Part shown: positions 7,901-14,343 of the stretch, one piece after another
How positions within the stretch are numbered: position 1 is the stretch's first letter
Layout of the letters: each line of letters begins with the position of its first letter
Origin: Promethearchaeota archaeon
GTDB taxonomy: Archaea > Asgardarchaeota > Lokiarchaeia > Sigynarchaeales > SOKP01
NCBI GenBank assembly: GCA_014730295.1
Contig: WJIN01000229.1
Span: 1-16,166, forward strand
Length of the DNA: 16,166 nt
Direction of reading: 5' to 3'
Made by a program: the position numbers and the translations under genes
Notes under the pieces: generated by a model
Database searches by the model: none
Seen by the model: only the letters and a program-made list of their open reading frames with translations
Told to the model about the DNA's origin: nothing

Positions 7901-7947
7901 AAAGAAAAAAGATAATAATAAACAAAATTACTAGCTATAATGCTAGT
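7901..7947 (-). terminator. Hairpin plus T-rich tract between convergent genes
   Basis: A perfect 6-bp stem (ACTAGC 7930-7935, GCTAGT 7942-7947, six-base loop) overlaps the TAG stop of the fusion gene. Read on the minus strand it is followed by a T-rich stretch down to the end of the G1PDH-like gene, like an intrinsic terminator for the fusion gene. Confidence 0.45.
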
Positions 7948-9913
7948 CTTCAGCTAAATCCTTTAACATTCCCGCATCAATCCTGTTAAATTCTTCTGCA
8001 TATTTCACTCCGTATTTTTCCCCTATTTCTCCATATACTAACTTTACTAAAAGAGTCACCCGTATAGGATTTGGGACATCTTCTTCTAATAATTCAACAT
8101 AGAGATTATTAGCCCTTGCCAACAACATGTTCTGATGGAACCAATTTTCCATGACCGTTTTTTGATAATTTATTGCCTTAATTTTATCATCAATATAATC
8201 TGTAATATCCACATAAAAATTTAGAATTGTGGGATTTCTCGCAAATAAATATCTCTCTCCCACCGCATGAATCTCCAATCCTTCTTCAAAATGTTGAGGA
8301 TAAAACAGATCAAATGAACTCTGCCAACACGCTTCATTTACAGCTCGTGCTGTGGTAACATGGTCCATGTTCTCTTCATCGGTTCCATTCAAATCGAACG
8401 AGACGACGACATCTGGTTTATATTTTCTCATTAATCGCACCAATTTCCCTCTAAGCTCATGATAGTCTACGCTATATAATGTATCTGTGAGATATCCTAA
8501 ATGAATAATTTCTTTTGCTCCTAACGCTTTATATGCTCGTTCAGTCTCCTTTTTGTTTCTCCTTCTGCCTCTTTCTTCAGTTAAGCCTACACAATCGGCA
8601 TAATCGTCAGTAATTCGCACGCAAATTAGGTCATTTCCCTCTTTTGCTAGCTTTATGAGTGTTCCACCCGCCCAAATTGTCAGATCATCCGCATGTGGGC
8701 CAATTGCTAAAACTGTTTTATAACAATATAGCTCTTTTATAGTTTTTCGTATAATTTGTCCCGCTTCTACTCCGATAGATTCTGTTTCATGTCCAATGAA
8801 TTTCTCATCTTCTATATCGTTGACCCATACTTGTGGATCTAACGACCATTGACTTTTTGGAATAAAATATCCCAATGAATCATTGGAATGGCTTATGACT
8901 AGGATTTCTGTTCCTTCTTTTGTTTTCAATACGTCTGTAAGCAGTCCAGGAAATGGCTCTCCTGGAATATTAATCAGATCCAAATCTCCAATTCTCACTT
9001 TACTCACAGAGCTTGTAATTTTGCCTTTTTCATAATCTCTGTCTAAAATCCCTAGTGTGTATAATAATTGGAAATCGGGATTTTCTAATTCAAGCTTCAC
9101 TTCTCTGTAGCGTATTTCAATTGGTGATACACTAAGTTTCTTATGGTTTTCGTACATTTCTGATATTTTAGAAAATACTTTATCTGCAAACATTTCCATT
9201 TTATCAAATCCTTCCTCACAATAAATTGGAGATTGGGCTCCACACAAACCCAACGCGAAGAGAGAGATACCTCCAAATTCATCTTCAATCATTCTACAAA
9301 CTAAACCGGGATAATCACCTGAAATGGATACATTTTCCCGGCTCGTAATCTCTGGTTGAGCAGTATAGTTCCAAAGACTTGCAATCAATTGTCCGTTAGA
9401 TATGAATTTTAGTAAGTTTAACGTCCCGTCCACGTTTTCTTCGACTCTGTAATTCTCAATCAAATCTGGTAATTCCGATTTTACGATATAAAGTTCCACC
9501 TCCTCTAAGCGTTTTTCTGCTTTTATAACTAAATTAACAATAGTATCTATAAGGAAAATCATATATTTTTCATTGATGCCAGATTTCCCTATTATCGGAC
9601 CCCATAGACCCATGGTATCGGGTCCCGCATGAGTGTGTGTTGAAAATATATATACATTTTTATAGGAATACCCATAGGCGGCCAGATGATATTTTATTTT
9701 ATCAATAAAATCCGCTAATAATCCAATAAGCTCCACAGAAATGAAAGCAATTTTCTGATCTCCATCTGAAAGAATAAGCGCACGGGTATATATTGGATCG
9801 TGTACCTCCTTTATTTTTGGAGCCATCATAGTTAAATATCCCGCAATATAGGTGTCTCCGGTACCTTCTGGTGGAATAATCTTCTCTTTAGCAGCCCCAC
9901 ATTTTAATACCAT
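7943..9913 (-). CDS. Fusion: neutral-ceramidase-like domain + PIG-L/LmbE deacetylase
   Basis: A 656-residue two-domain hydrolase. Residues about 1-395 resemble the catalytic domain of neutral ceramidases: DPIYTRALIL (39-48), THTHAGPD (92-99, zinc His), SGDYPG (198-203), a CGAQSP segment aligning Ser228 with the ceramidase nucleophile, IPGEP (Glu319) and SLGYFIP (Tyr349). The usual His-Pro zinc motif reads TAQP, with Gln187 in place of His. Residues about 399-655 are a PIG-L/LmbE domain with GPHADD (His407, Asp409, Asp410), AGGTLIKLA and MDHVTTA (His518), the catalytic set of GlcNAc-inositol and chitooligosaccharide deacetylases. There is no signal peptide, so it is cytoplasmic. Two amide-cleaving domains in one chain suggest removal of acyl groups from an amino sugar or aminocyclitol. 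Domains are confident; substrate unknown. Confidence 0.88.
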   Translation of the reverse strand: MVLKCGAAKEKIIPPEGTGDTYIAGYLTMMAPKIKEVHDPIYTRALILSDGDQKIAFISVELIGLLADFIDKIKYHLAAYGYSYKNVYIFSTHTHAGPDTMGLWGPIIGKSGINEKYMIFLIDTIVNLVIKAEKRLEEVELYIVKSELPDLIENYRVEENVDGTLNLLKFISNGQLIASLWNYTAQPEITSRENVSISGDYPGLVCRMIEDEFGGISLFALGLCGAQSPIYCEEGFDKMEMFADKVFSKISEMYENHKKLSVSPIEIRYREVKLELENPDFQLLYTLGILDRDYEKGKITSSVSKVRIGDLDLINIPGEPFPGLLTDVLKTKEGTEILVISHSNDSLGYFIPKSQWSLDPQVWVNDIEDEKFIGHETESIGVEAGQIIRKTIKELYCYKTVLAIGPHADDLTIWAGGTLIKLAKEGNDLICVRITDDYADCVGLTEERGRRRNKKETERAYKALGAKEIIHLGYLTDTLYSVDYHELRGKLVRLMRKYKPDVVVSFDLNGTDEENMDHVTTARAVNEACWQSSFDLFYPQHFEEGLEIHAVGERYLFARNPTILNFYVDITDYIDDKIKAINYQKTVMENWFHQNMLLARANNLYVELLEEDVPNPIRVTLLVKLVYGEIGEKYGVKYAEEFNRIDAGMLKDLAED

Positions 9914-9944
9914 TTTAAGATCAACATATAAGACTTTTAATTAT

Positions 9945-9955
9945 CTTTTATTAAA
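9945..9955 (-). promoter_or_regulatory. TATA box of the ceramidase/PIG-L fusion gene
   Basis: TTTAATAAAAG on the minus strand lies about 32 bases before the ATG at 9913, within the 89-bp gap after the symporter gene. No Shine-Dalgarno site is evident. Confidence 0.4.
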
Positions 9956-9973
9956 TTGTTTAGTAAGATTCTC

Positions 9974-9993
9974 AAAAAATAAAAAAAAATAAA
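9974..9993 (-). terminator. T-rich terminator after the GPH symporter
   Basis: On the minus strand a nearly pure T tract (complement of the A-run 9974-9989) begins just after the symporter stop codon. With the TATA box that follows, it suggests the symporter and the fusion gene are separate transcripts. Confidence 0.5.
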
Positions 9994-10002
9994 TTAGCTT
10001 AT

Positions 10003-11397
10003 TTAGCTGGATGTTTCAAGCCTCTTTTTTTCATGTAATTGGTTTTTCATTTTCTCATTTTCAGCGACTCTCTCTTGGGTCAATGGATAGAAGTACAAAA
10101 GAATGATTGCAATTACTAATATTATCACTGGCCAGTAAATCTGCACTATTGGGAGGATAATTGGTCCCAAAGCAGGATCTCGAAGTTCATAATCTCCCCA
10201 ACCAGCTCCCCCAAAAACTAAAGCGAGCACTATGAGATTTATGGCTCCTGATAATCTATTAAATAATGCAACAACACCATAATATGCACCTTCTCTTCGA
10301 ACACTAATCCCAGAGCGCACCTCGTCATCATCTATAATTTCTGCGATTCCTTGATCATAAATATATAAAGAGCCTCCAAGTCCAATTCCCACGAATATTA
10401 TGAAGAGATACGCTGTTAACTCATCTGTAGCTAATAGGAATAATAACAGAGAAATTGCCCAAAAGCCCGCAGCCATCATATAAGATTTCCTAACTCCGTA
10501 TTTCTTTCTTAAATACATCCAAAGCGGTGTCGATGCAGCTGAAACGATTAATCCGACCAGCATTATTAACCCGGGATCTTGTGAACCAAATAATTCTTCA
10601 GCATAGATTGGGATTACTGTGGGAAGAATACCATAAACAATGAAAATAGCTAACGCTATAACACAATAAATAATGAAGGCTTTGTTTTTAAACGTGATTT
10701 TATACGATTCTTTCCATGTAGGAGCATTTTCCACATCTTTTGAGAATTCCTTTCTCTCAAAACATCCAAACTTTATCATAACGGCAATGGTTATTCCGAC
10801 TATTATCGCTGCGATAATTCCATTAATTACATAATCTAAAGGTTGAGCATCTACAGGTGCGCCAATAAATATTTCGGGCAGTAAAAAGGCTAATCCCACC
10901 CCCAAAATGGTAAATATATTCCTCCATATCCCAAGCGAACTTCTATCTTCCATAGTTAGAAACATCTCCGGCCAAAGTCCATTGAAATTGACTGTATATG
11001 TTGTAAAAACTAAATCAAAGACTATTAAAATTATTGTCAAGTAAATGAAGGTTAGGATGTCATTTCCGGTCGGTGGTGTCCAGATTAATATCATTAGAAT
11101 ACATAAAGGTATAGCACTCACGTAAATCCAGGGTTTTCTTCTTCCCCATTTGGTTTTTGTTCGATCAGATAATACACCAATCAACGGATCATCAATAGCG
11201 TCCCAAATTGAATAAATAATGAAAGCCAACGCATACCAATAGATATTCAAGTCAATAACAGTGTAATAGAAGGTAAATCCAAGAAATAAGAAGTTTTGTA
11301 ATGAGAGATTATCAGCAAGTGTACCATTCGCATAGGCAACTCGTGTTCCAAAGCTAGTTTCTATTGAATTGTTTATTTTGATTTTTTTTTGAGACAT
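10003..11397 (-). CDS. GPH-family (MelB-like) sugar:cation symporter
   Basis: A 464-residue membrane protein with about twelve predicted helices, of the glycoside-pentoside-hexuronide:cation symporter family. The opening GTRVAYANGTLADN matches the family's helix I, and WDAIDDPLIGVLSDRTKTKW (65-84) followed by GRRKPW is the diagnostic helix II and loop 2-3 signature carrying the cation-site aspartates. A late segment with YYGVVALFNRLSGA is also typical. These carriers import sugars, glycosides or uronates with Na+ or H+. Its start is 233 bp from the divergent iolN start, and the fusion hydrolase follows on the same strand, so uptake of a cyclitol, a cyclitol glycoside or a hexuronate is the likely job. 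Family sure, substrate inferred. Confidence 0.92.
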   Translation of the reverse strand: MSQKKIKINNSIETSFGTRVAYANGTLADNLSLQNFLFLGFTFYYTVIDLNIYWYALAFIIYSIWDAIDDPLIGVLSDRTKTKWGRRKPWIYVSAIPLCILMILIWTPPTGNDILTFIYLTIILIVFDLVFTTYTVNFNGLWPEMFLTMEDRSSLGIWRNIFTILGVGLAFLLPEIFIGAPVDAQPLDYVINGIIAAIIVGITIAVMIKFGCFERKEFSKDVENAPTWKESYKITFKNKAFIIYCVIALAIFIVYGILPTVIPIYAEELFGSQDPGLIMLVGLIVSAASTPLWMYLRKKYGVRKSYMMAAGFWAISLLLFLLATDELTAYLFIIFVGIGLGGSLYIYDQGIAEIIDDDEVRSGISVRREGAYYGVVALFNRLSGAINLIVLALVFGGAGWGDYELRDPALGPIILPIVQIYWPVIILVIAIILLYFYPLTQERVAENEKMKNQLHEKKRLETSS

Positions 11398-11418
11398 ATG
11401 TAAATTTTGGTTTCTTGA

Positions 11419-11427
11419 TATTTAAAA
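11419..11427 (-). promoter_or_regulatory. TATA box of the GPH symporter
   Basis: TTTTAAATA on the minus strand lies about 22-30 bases before the ATG at 11397, the spacing of a leaderless archaeal transcript; no ribosome site intervenes. Confidence 0.45.
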
Positions 11428-11528
11428 TTAAATTTCAATCCAAAATTTTTGATATAATATCTAGATTTAATAATATATAATGAAAATACGCTCGATTTTA
11501 TTTTATTGAAAGGTATCTGAACTTGTCA

Positions 11529-11543
11529 TAGGTAATTAACCTA
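11529..11543. repeat. Palindrome TAGGT-5-ACCTA in the iolN/symporter divergent region
   Basis: A 15-base interrupted palindrome (TAGGT 11529-11533, ACCTA 11539-11543) lies near the middle of the 232-bp region between the divergent symporter and iolN genes. It contains most of the G/C in its surroundings. It could be an operator for a regulator of both genes. No regulator gene is nearby, and I did not find the motif in the other promoter regions. Confidence 0.3.
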
Positions 11544-11602
11544 ATATGAAAAATAACAAATCATAAAGAATTTAGCAGATATCACTCATTATTACATAAT
11601 TC

Positions 11603-11613
11603 TTTTATAAAAA
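11603..11613 (+). promoter_or_regulatory. TATA box of iolN
   Basis: TTTTATAAAAA ends 17 bases before the ATG at 11630, putting the predicted start of transcription at or next to the ATG. This implies a leaderless message. Confidence 0.5.
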
Positions 11614-11629
11614 TAAAATAATAATAAAA

Positions 11630-12595
11630 ATGACAAAATGGAATATTCCTCCTAAGGGAGGACATATGGATCTGCCAGACGGTATCTATTTACAAAATAT
11701 GTCTATCAAAGAAATCAATGAACGTCTAGAAGAGAATGATATTATCATCGTTCCCATTGGCTCCACAGAAAACCACGGTCCAGCAGCTTGTATCGGAGAA
11801 GATACTTTTTTAGTCACTCGAATGGCAGAATTGATTGCCGAAAAAACAGGATGTACTGTAGCCCAACCCATCTGGTATGGAAGTCATCCTTATCATCATT
11901 TAGGAATGCCCGGCTCGATTATCGTCCCGGAGGAGATCTTTAAGGGAATGGTTCGAGCGGTAATTGCGGGACTATGGAATATGGGATTTCGTAAACAAAT
12001 CTTATTAAATGGACACGGACAAGAATATGTAATCCCTTCTGCGATTCATGAATGGGCTAAAAATTACCAATTGCCAGCGGTACTCTGCAATGTAAATTGG
12101 TACCACGCAATCCCTCAGCATTGTATGGACGAAGAGCATGGCGGGCCCTTTGAAACACCGTTTATACATGCAGATGAGGCCGAAACGTCCTTCTCAATGG
12201 CTCTCTTTCCAGAAATGATTAATATTGAGGATGCGTGTGATAATGAACCACAAGGGTGGATGCCCGAAGGACATGTCGACAAAGCGGGAAATATTTATCA
12301 AAGACCAATAAAATGGTATGGGCAAGTGGGATTTGGTCCTGTTGAAGTGTCTGCCTATCCAGAAGGTAACGTTGGATGTCCCAGTAAGGCAACATTGGAA
12401 AAAGGAAAGCCGGGAATTGAAGCGCTTTTGGATTATTTGGAAAAATTAGTAAATGATATTATAGAAACATTTCCCCCAGGAGAACTCCCTCCAATCGAAG
12501 GAATAACTCAAAGAGATCCAAAAGAGGTCAAAAAATATCTAAAAGGACCATTAAACGGCGGAAAAAGTATCTATGAATTACGCTATCCTCCTTAA
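11630..12595 (+). CDS. iolN: 3-dehydro-scyllo-inosose hydrolase (creatininase family)
   Basis: A 321-residue creatininase-family hydrolase that follows T. maritima IolN (TM0413) closely as I recall it: IGEDTFLVTRMAE, GCTVAQPIWYGSHPYHHLGM (75-93), FRKQILLNGHGQE (120-132), NWYHAI, ETPFIHADEAETS (175-187) and a late AYPEGNVG segment. Probable metal ligands are Glu47 and His49 in GSTENHG, Asp58, His129 in NGHG and Glu183 or Glu185. It opens the carbocyclic ring of the IolM product by hydrolytic C-C cleavage to give 5-keto-L-gluconate, the substrate of IolO. It is about 6 kb from iolM and on the opposite strand from iolO, with its own TATA box. Among the safest functional calls here. Confidence 0.92.
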   Translation: MTKWNIPPKGGHMDLPDGIYLQNMSIKEINERLEENDIIIVPIGSTENHGPAACIGEDTFLVTRMAELIAEKTGCTVAQPIWYGSHPYHHLGMPGSIIVPEEIFKGMVRAVIAGLWNMGFRKQILLNGHGQEYVIPSAIHEWAKNYQLPAVLCNVNWYHAIPQHCMDEEHGGPFETPFIHADEAETSFSMALFPEMINIEDACDNEPQGWMPEGHVDKAGNIYQRPIKWYGQVGFGPVEVSAYPEGNVGCPSKATLEKGKPGIEALLDYLEKLVNDIIETFPPGELPPIEGITQRDPKEVKKYLKGPLNGGKSIYELRYPP

Positions 12596-12601
12596 TTAAA
12601 A

Positions 12602-12703
12602 TTAGTAATTTTAAATTTCAATTTTTCTTTTCAATTCTTTTTATGATTTTGAAATTTGTAATTATTAGTAATTCCAAGTGATTATTTATCTAAAAATTAC
12701 TAA
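12602..12703. repeat. Three copies of TTAGTAATT upstream of the roadblock gene
   Basis: TTAGTAATT occurs at 12602-12610 and 12665-12673 and in inverted form at 12695-12703, just before the TATA-like TTTAATAAAAAG at 12709-12720. The last two copies form a 9-bp inverted repeat with a 21-base spacer. It may be an operator, but the sequence is AT-rich and chance is possible. Confidence 0.3.
12622..12642 (+). terminator. T-rich tract after iolN
   Basis: Clusters of four to five T start 27 bases after the stop codon, a plausible hairpin-free archaeal termination zone before the unrelated roadblock gene. Confidence 0.35.
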
Positions 12704-12708
12704 ATTTT

Positions 12709-12720
12709 TTTAATAAAAAG
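12709..12720 (+). promoter_or_regulatory. TATA box of the roadblock gene
   Basis: TTTAATAAAAAG ends 17 bases before the ATG at 12738, the spacing expected of a leaderless transcript; no ribosome site follows it. Confidence 0.4.
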
Positions 12721-12737
12721 AACTATTATCATTAATA

Positions 12738-13094
12738 ATGAGTGTGAGATTAGATCTTGACTCCATTTTGGAGAATCTAATGGATAACTTAGGAGAAAAA
12801 ATATATTTTATCATCATCTCTTCGGAAAATGGGGTAGTTATTAAATCCTATATCAATGAGGATGAATTTAATAAATCCGCAATAAGTTTGAATATTGCCC
12901 AAGCGTATGAATCTGCAGAAGAAATCACAGAGGCAATCGGAATTCATCAACCCGACTTCACACTCATCCATAGCGATAATTTTTATATATTAAGTATGAA
13001 AGTGTTAGAAAAAATTGTAATTTTACTCCTCGAAGATCAAGTAGATTTGGGAATTGTGTTCCAAATCATAAACAATTCAATCGTGTCCTCCTAA
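12738..13094 (+). CDS. Roadblock/LC7-domain-like protein
   Basis: A 118-residue single-domain protein whose predicted order (helix, two strands, long helix, strands, terminal helix) fits the roadblock/LC7 fold. The strand pair IYFIIISSENGVVIKSYI (22-39) has the classic shape of a hydrophobic strand, a polar turn with Gly, then a second strand. A helix at 43-67 is followed by DFTLIHSDNFYILSMKVLEK and the hydrophobic strand IVILLLE. Roadblock proteins dimerise and regulate small GTPases or the MglA/Rag type of switch, and Asgard archaea carry many copies. No GTPase gene lies next to it. The sequence is divergent, so the call rests on pattern and context; a longin-type fold is the close alternative. 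Confidence 0.7.
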   Translation: MSVRLDLDSILENLMDNLGEKIYFIIISSENGVVIKSYINEDEFNKSAISLNIAQAYESAEEITEAIGIHQPDFTLIHSDNFYILSMKVLEKIVILLLEDQVDLGIVFQIINNSIVSS

Positions 13095-13131
13095 ATCTGG
13101 ACTTCAAAAATCGGACTATTCAAATTTATTA

Positions 13132-13179
13132 TTTTATAATTATTTTACTTTGTTAGAAATAGATATTTATTGAGATGAT
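13132..13179 (+). promoter_or_regulatory. TATA box and Shine-Dalgarno site of the wHTH/zinc-ribbon gene
   Basis: TTTTATAAT at 13132-13140 lies about 45 bases before the ATG at 13183. GAGATGAT at 13172-13179 differs by one base from the ideal anti-16S complement GAGGTGAT and ends three bases before the ATG. This gene therefore has a leader, unlike several neighbours. Confidence 0.5.
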
Positions 13180-13182
13180 ACT

Positions 13183-13734
13183 ATGAAATACGAACGTAAT
13201 CAATATTCAGAAGGTTTTAGTGTATGTTCCCTCATTATCGGTGCGCTCTTTTTGTGGTGGGGCTTAAATCATTTCTATACGCATAGGATCTTTGATCCAT
13301 CGTGGTGGATCTGGAATTGGTGGGGAATTATCCTCCTTGTCATTGGTCTCTCGATAATCGGTGGTCAATTTGCGAATCTTTTCAACCGAAGCAAACTAAG
13401 GAGGGTGGTAAAGCAAGAATTTTTACAAAATCCTAGTGCCTCTGTCGATGAGATAAGTAAAAATACAGGAATTTCAGTTAAGGACGTCAGAGCAATCATT
13501 TTAGATTTAAAAGCCTCAGGAGAATTAAGAGGAAAATTCTCATCCTCGACTGGACAAATGAAATATACCGAAGTACAACAGAAAGGAACTCCGCAACCAA
13601 TTCCTAAGCAGGCAAGTACCAAACAAACTCCAAGCGAAGAACCCAAGGCAAATTATTGCCCAAACTGTGGTACTCCCGTCACCAAAGAAGACGCTGCGTA
13701 TTGTCAATATTGTGGTGCGAGATTACACGAATAA
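13183..13734 (+). CDS. Membrane protein with winged-helix-like region and C-terminal zinc ribbon
   Basis: A 183-residue protein in three parts. Two hydrophobic segments (about 12-33 and 42-66, rich in Trp) form a membrane hairpin. A basic helix and a helix-turn-helix-like stretch follow (about 70-125: SVDEISKNTGISVKDVRAII, LKASGELRG), ending in a possible wing. After a Pro/Gln/Lys-rich linker, a zinc ribbon closes the protein with CPNCG and CQYCG (about 159-180). This is not a family I can name. Such an arrangement could be a membrane-tethered nucleic-acid or protein-binding adaptor. It follows the roadblock gene by 88 bp but has its own promoter and ribosome site. Confidence 0.75.
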   Translation: MKYERNQYSEGFSVCSLIIGALFLWWGLNHFYTHRIFDPSWWIWNWWGIILLVIGLSIIGGQFANLFNRSKLRRVVKQEFLQNPSASVDEISKNTGISVKDVRAIILDLKASGELRGKFSSSTGQMKYTEVQQKGTPQPIPKQASTKQTPSEEPKANYCPNCGTPVTKEDAAYCQYCGARLHE

Positions 13735-13748
13735 ATCCAGAATTATTA

Positions 13749-13766
13749 TTTTTTCATTCCTTTTTT
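13749..13766 (+). terminator. T-rich tract after the zinc-ribbon gene
   Basis: Two runs of six T (13749-13754 and 13761-13766) begin 15 bases after the stop codon. The rest of the 257-bp gap to 13992 holds the palindrome at 13929 and nothing else I can support. Confidence 0.4.
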
Positions 13767-13928
13767 AAAATTATTCTTTATTTAATAAAATGATCACTTA
13801 ATCATATCAAAGCTCCTTAACATAATTTAAAAACTAAGCAAAGTAATGTACCATTTTACACACAAATTATGGGAAATGGAATAATTTAAATAGTTTTAGT
13901 CTATTTTATTATTGTTATTTTCTCAATG

Positions 13929-13962
13929 TTAGTCATTCTCATATATGACTAATTATAAAAAT
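13929..13962 (+). promoter_or_regulatory. Inverted repeat abutting a TATA box
   Basis: A perfect 8-bp inverted repeat, TTAGTCAT (13929-13936) and ATGACTAA (13945-13952) with an 8-base spacer, ends directly at the TATA-like TATAAAAAT (13954-13962) of the gene starting at 13992. The position over the expected BRE suggests a repressor or activator operator. AAGGT at 13979-13983 is a weak ribosome site. Confidence 0.45.
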
Positions 13963-13991
13963 AACAGGATAGGGAAATAAGGTAAACAAAA

Positions 13992-14294
13992 ATGAACGAC
14001 TTAGATGAGGAGATAAGAAAGTACGTAAAATATTTCAGAAAGAAAAGAGATTTGGACACGTTGGATACCGAAGAGATTAATAGAGTCCTTATCTCCGAAA
14101 AATATTTTGAATTTATTGATAATGTATATAAGTATTTTAATCATAAAAACGGCGTCGGTACTGAAGAAAGTAAGGAAAGACTAGCGATTGAGTGTTATTT
14201 AGACGCTGATGAGGCAATTAATCAATTCTGGTCGGAGCTCTTGGGAAGCAATAATTTAACTGATACTGTACGGGCTCAACTAAAAATTAATTAA
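13992..14294 (+). CDS. Small acidic helical protein, unknown
   Basis: A 100-residue protein I do not recognise. It is highly charged and predicted mostly helical: an N-terminal stretch alternating acidic and basic residues (DEEIRKYVKYFRKKRDLDTL), a middle section with EKYFEFIDNVYKYFNHK, and an acidic segment near IECYLDADEAINQFW. It has no membrane segment, no signal peptide and no cysteine cluster. Coding reality is supported by a TATA box, an upstream palindrome, a weak ribosome site and a clean stop, with codon use like that of its neighbours. Possibly a small regulatory or protein-interaction factor; no function is claimed. Confidence 0.6.
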   Translation: MNDLDEEIRKYVKYFRKKRDLDTLDTEEINRVLISEKYFEFIDNVYKYFNHKNGVGTEESKERLAIECYLDADEAINQFWSELLGSNNLTDTVRAQLKIN

Positions 14295-14343
14295 ATTTTT
14301 CTTATTTCACTTTATATTCATTATCATCTGTTAGAAGTTATGA

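Noticed and set aside
7930..7947. Hairpin as a recombination or attachment site
   Set aside because: A short 6-bp stem at the junction of two convergent genes with a T-rich flank is better explained as a terminator; no integrase is present.
6857..9913. Aminoglycoside-style biosynthesis (DHQS-like cyclase + DegT + PIG-L deacetylase)
   Set aside because: The three families do occur together in 2-deoxystreptamine pathways, but the DHQS-like protein looks like G1PDH/AraM rather than a sugar cyclase, there are no glycosyltransferases, and IolM/N/O argue for degradation.
12600..12737. CRISPR-like or tandem repeat array
   Set aside because: The repeated nonamer is too short, irregularly spaced and AT-rich; no spacers and no cas genes are present.
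13365..13646. Minus-strand ORF of 93 residues rich in Cys and hydrophobics
   Set aside because: Shadow of the wHTH/zinc-ribbon gene; the plus frame has a TATA box, a strong ribosome site and a zinc ribbon.
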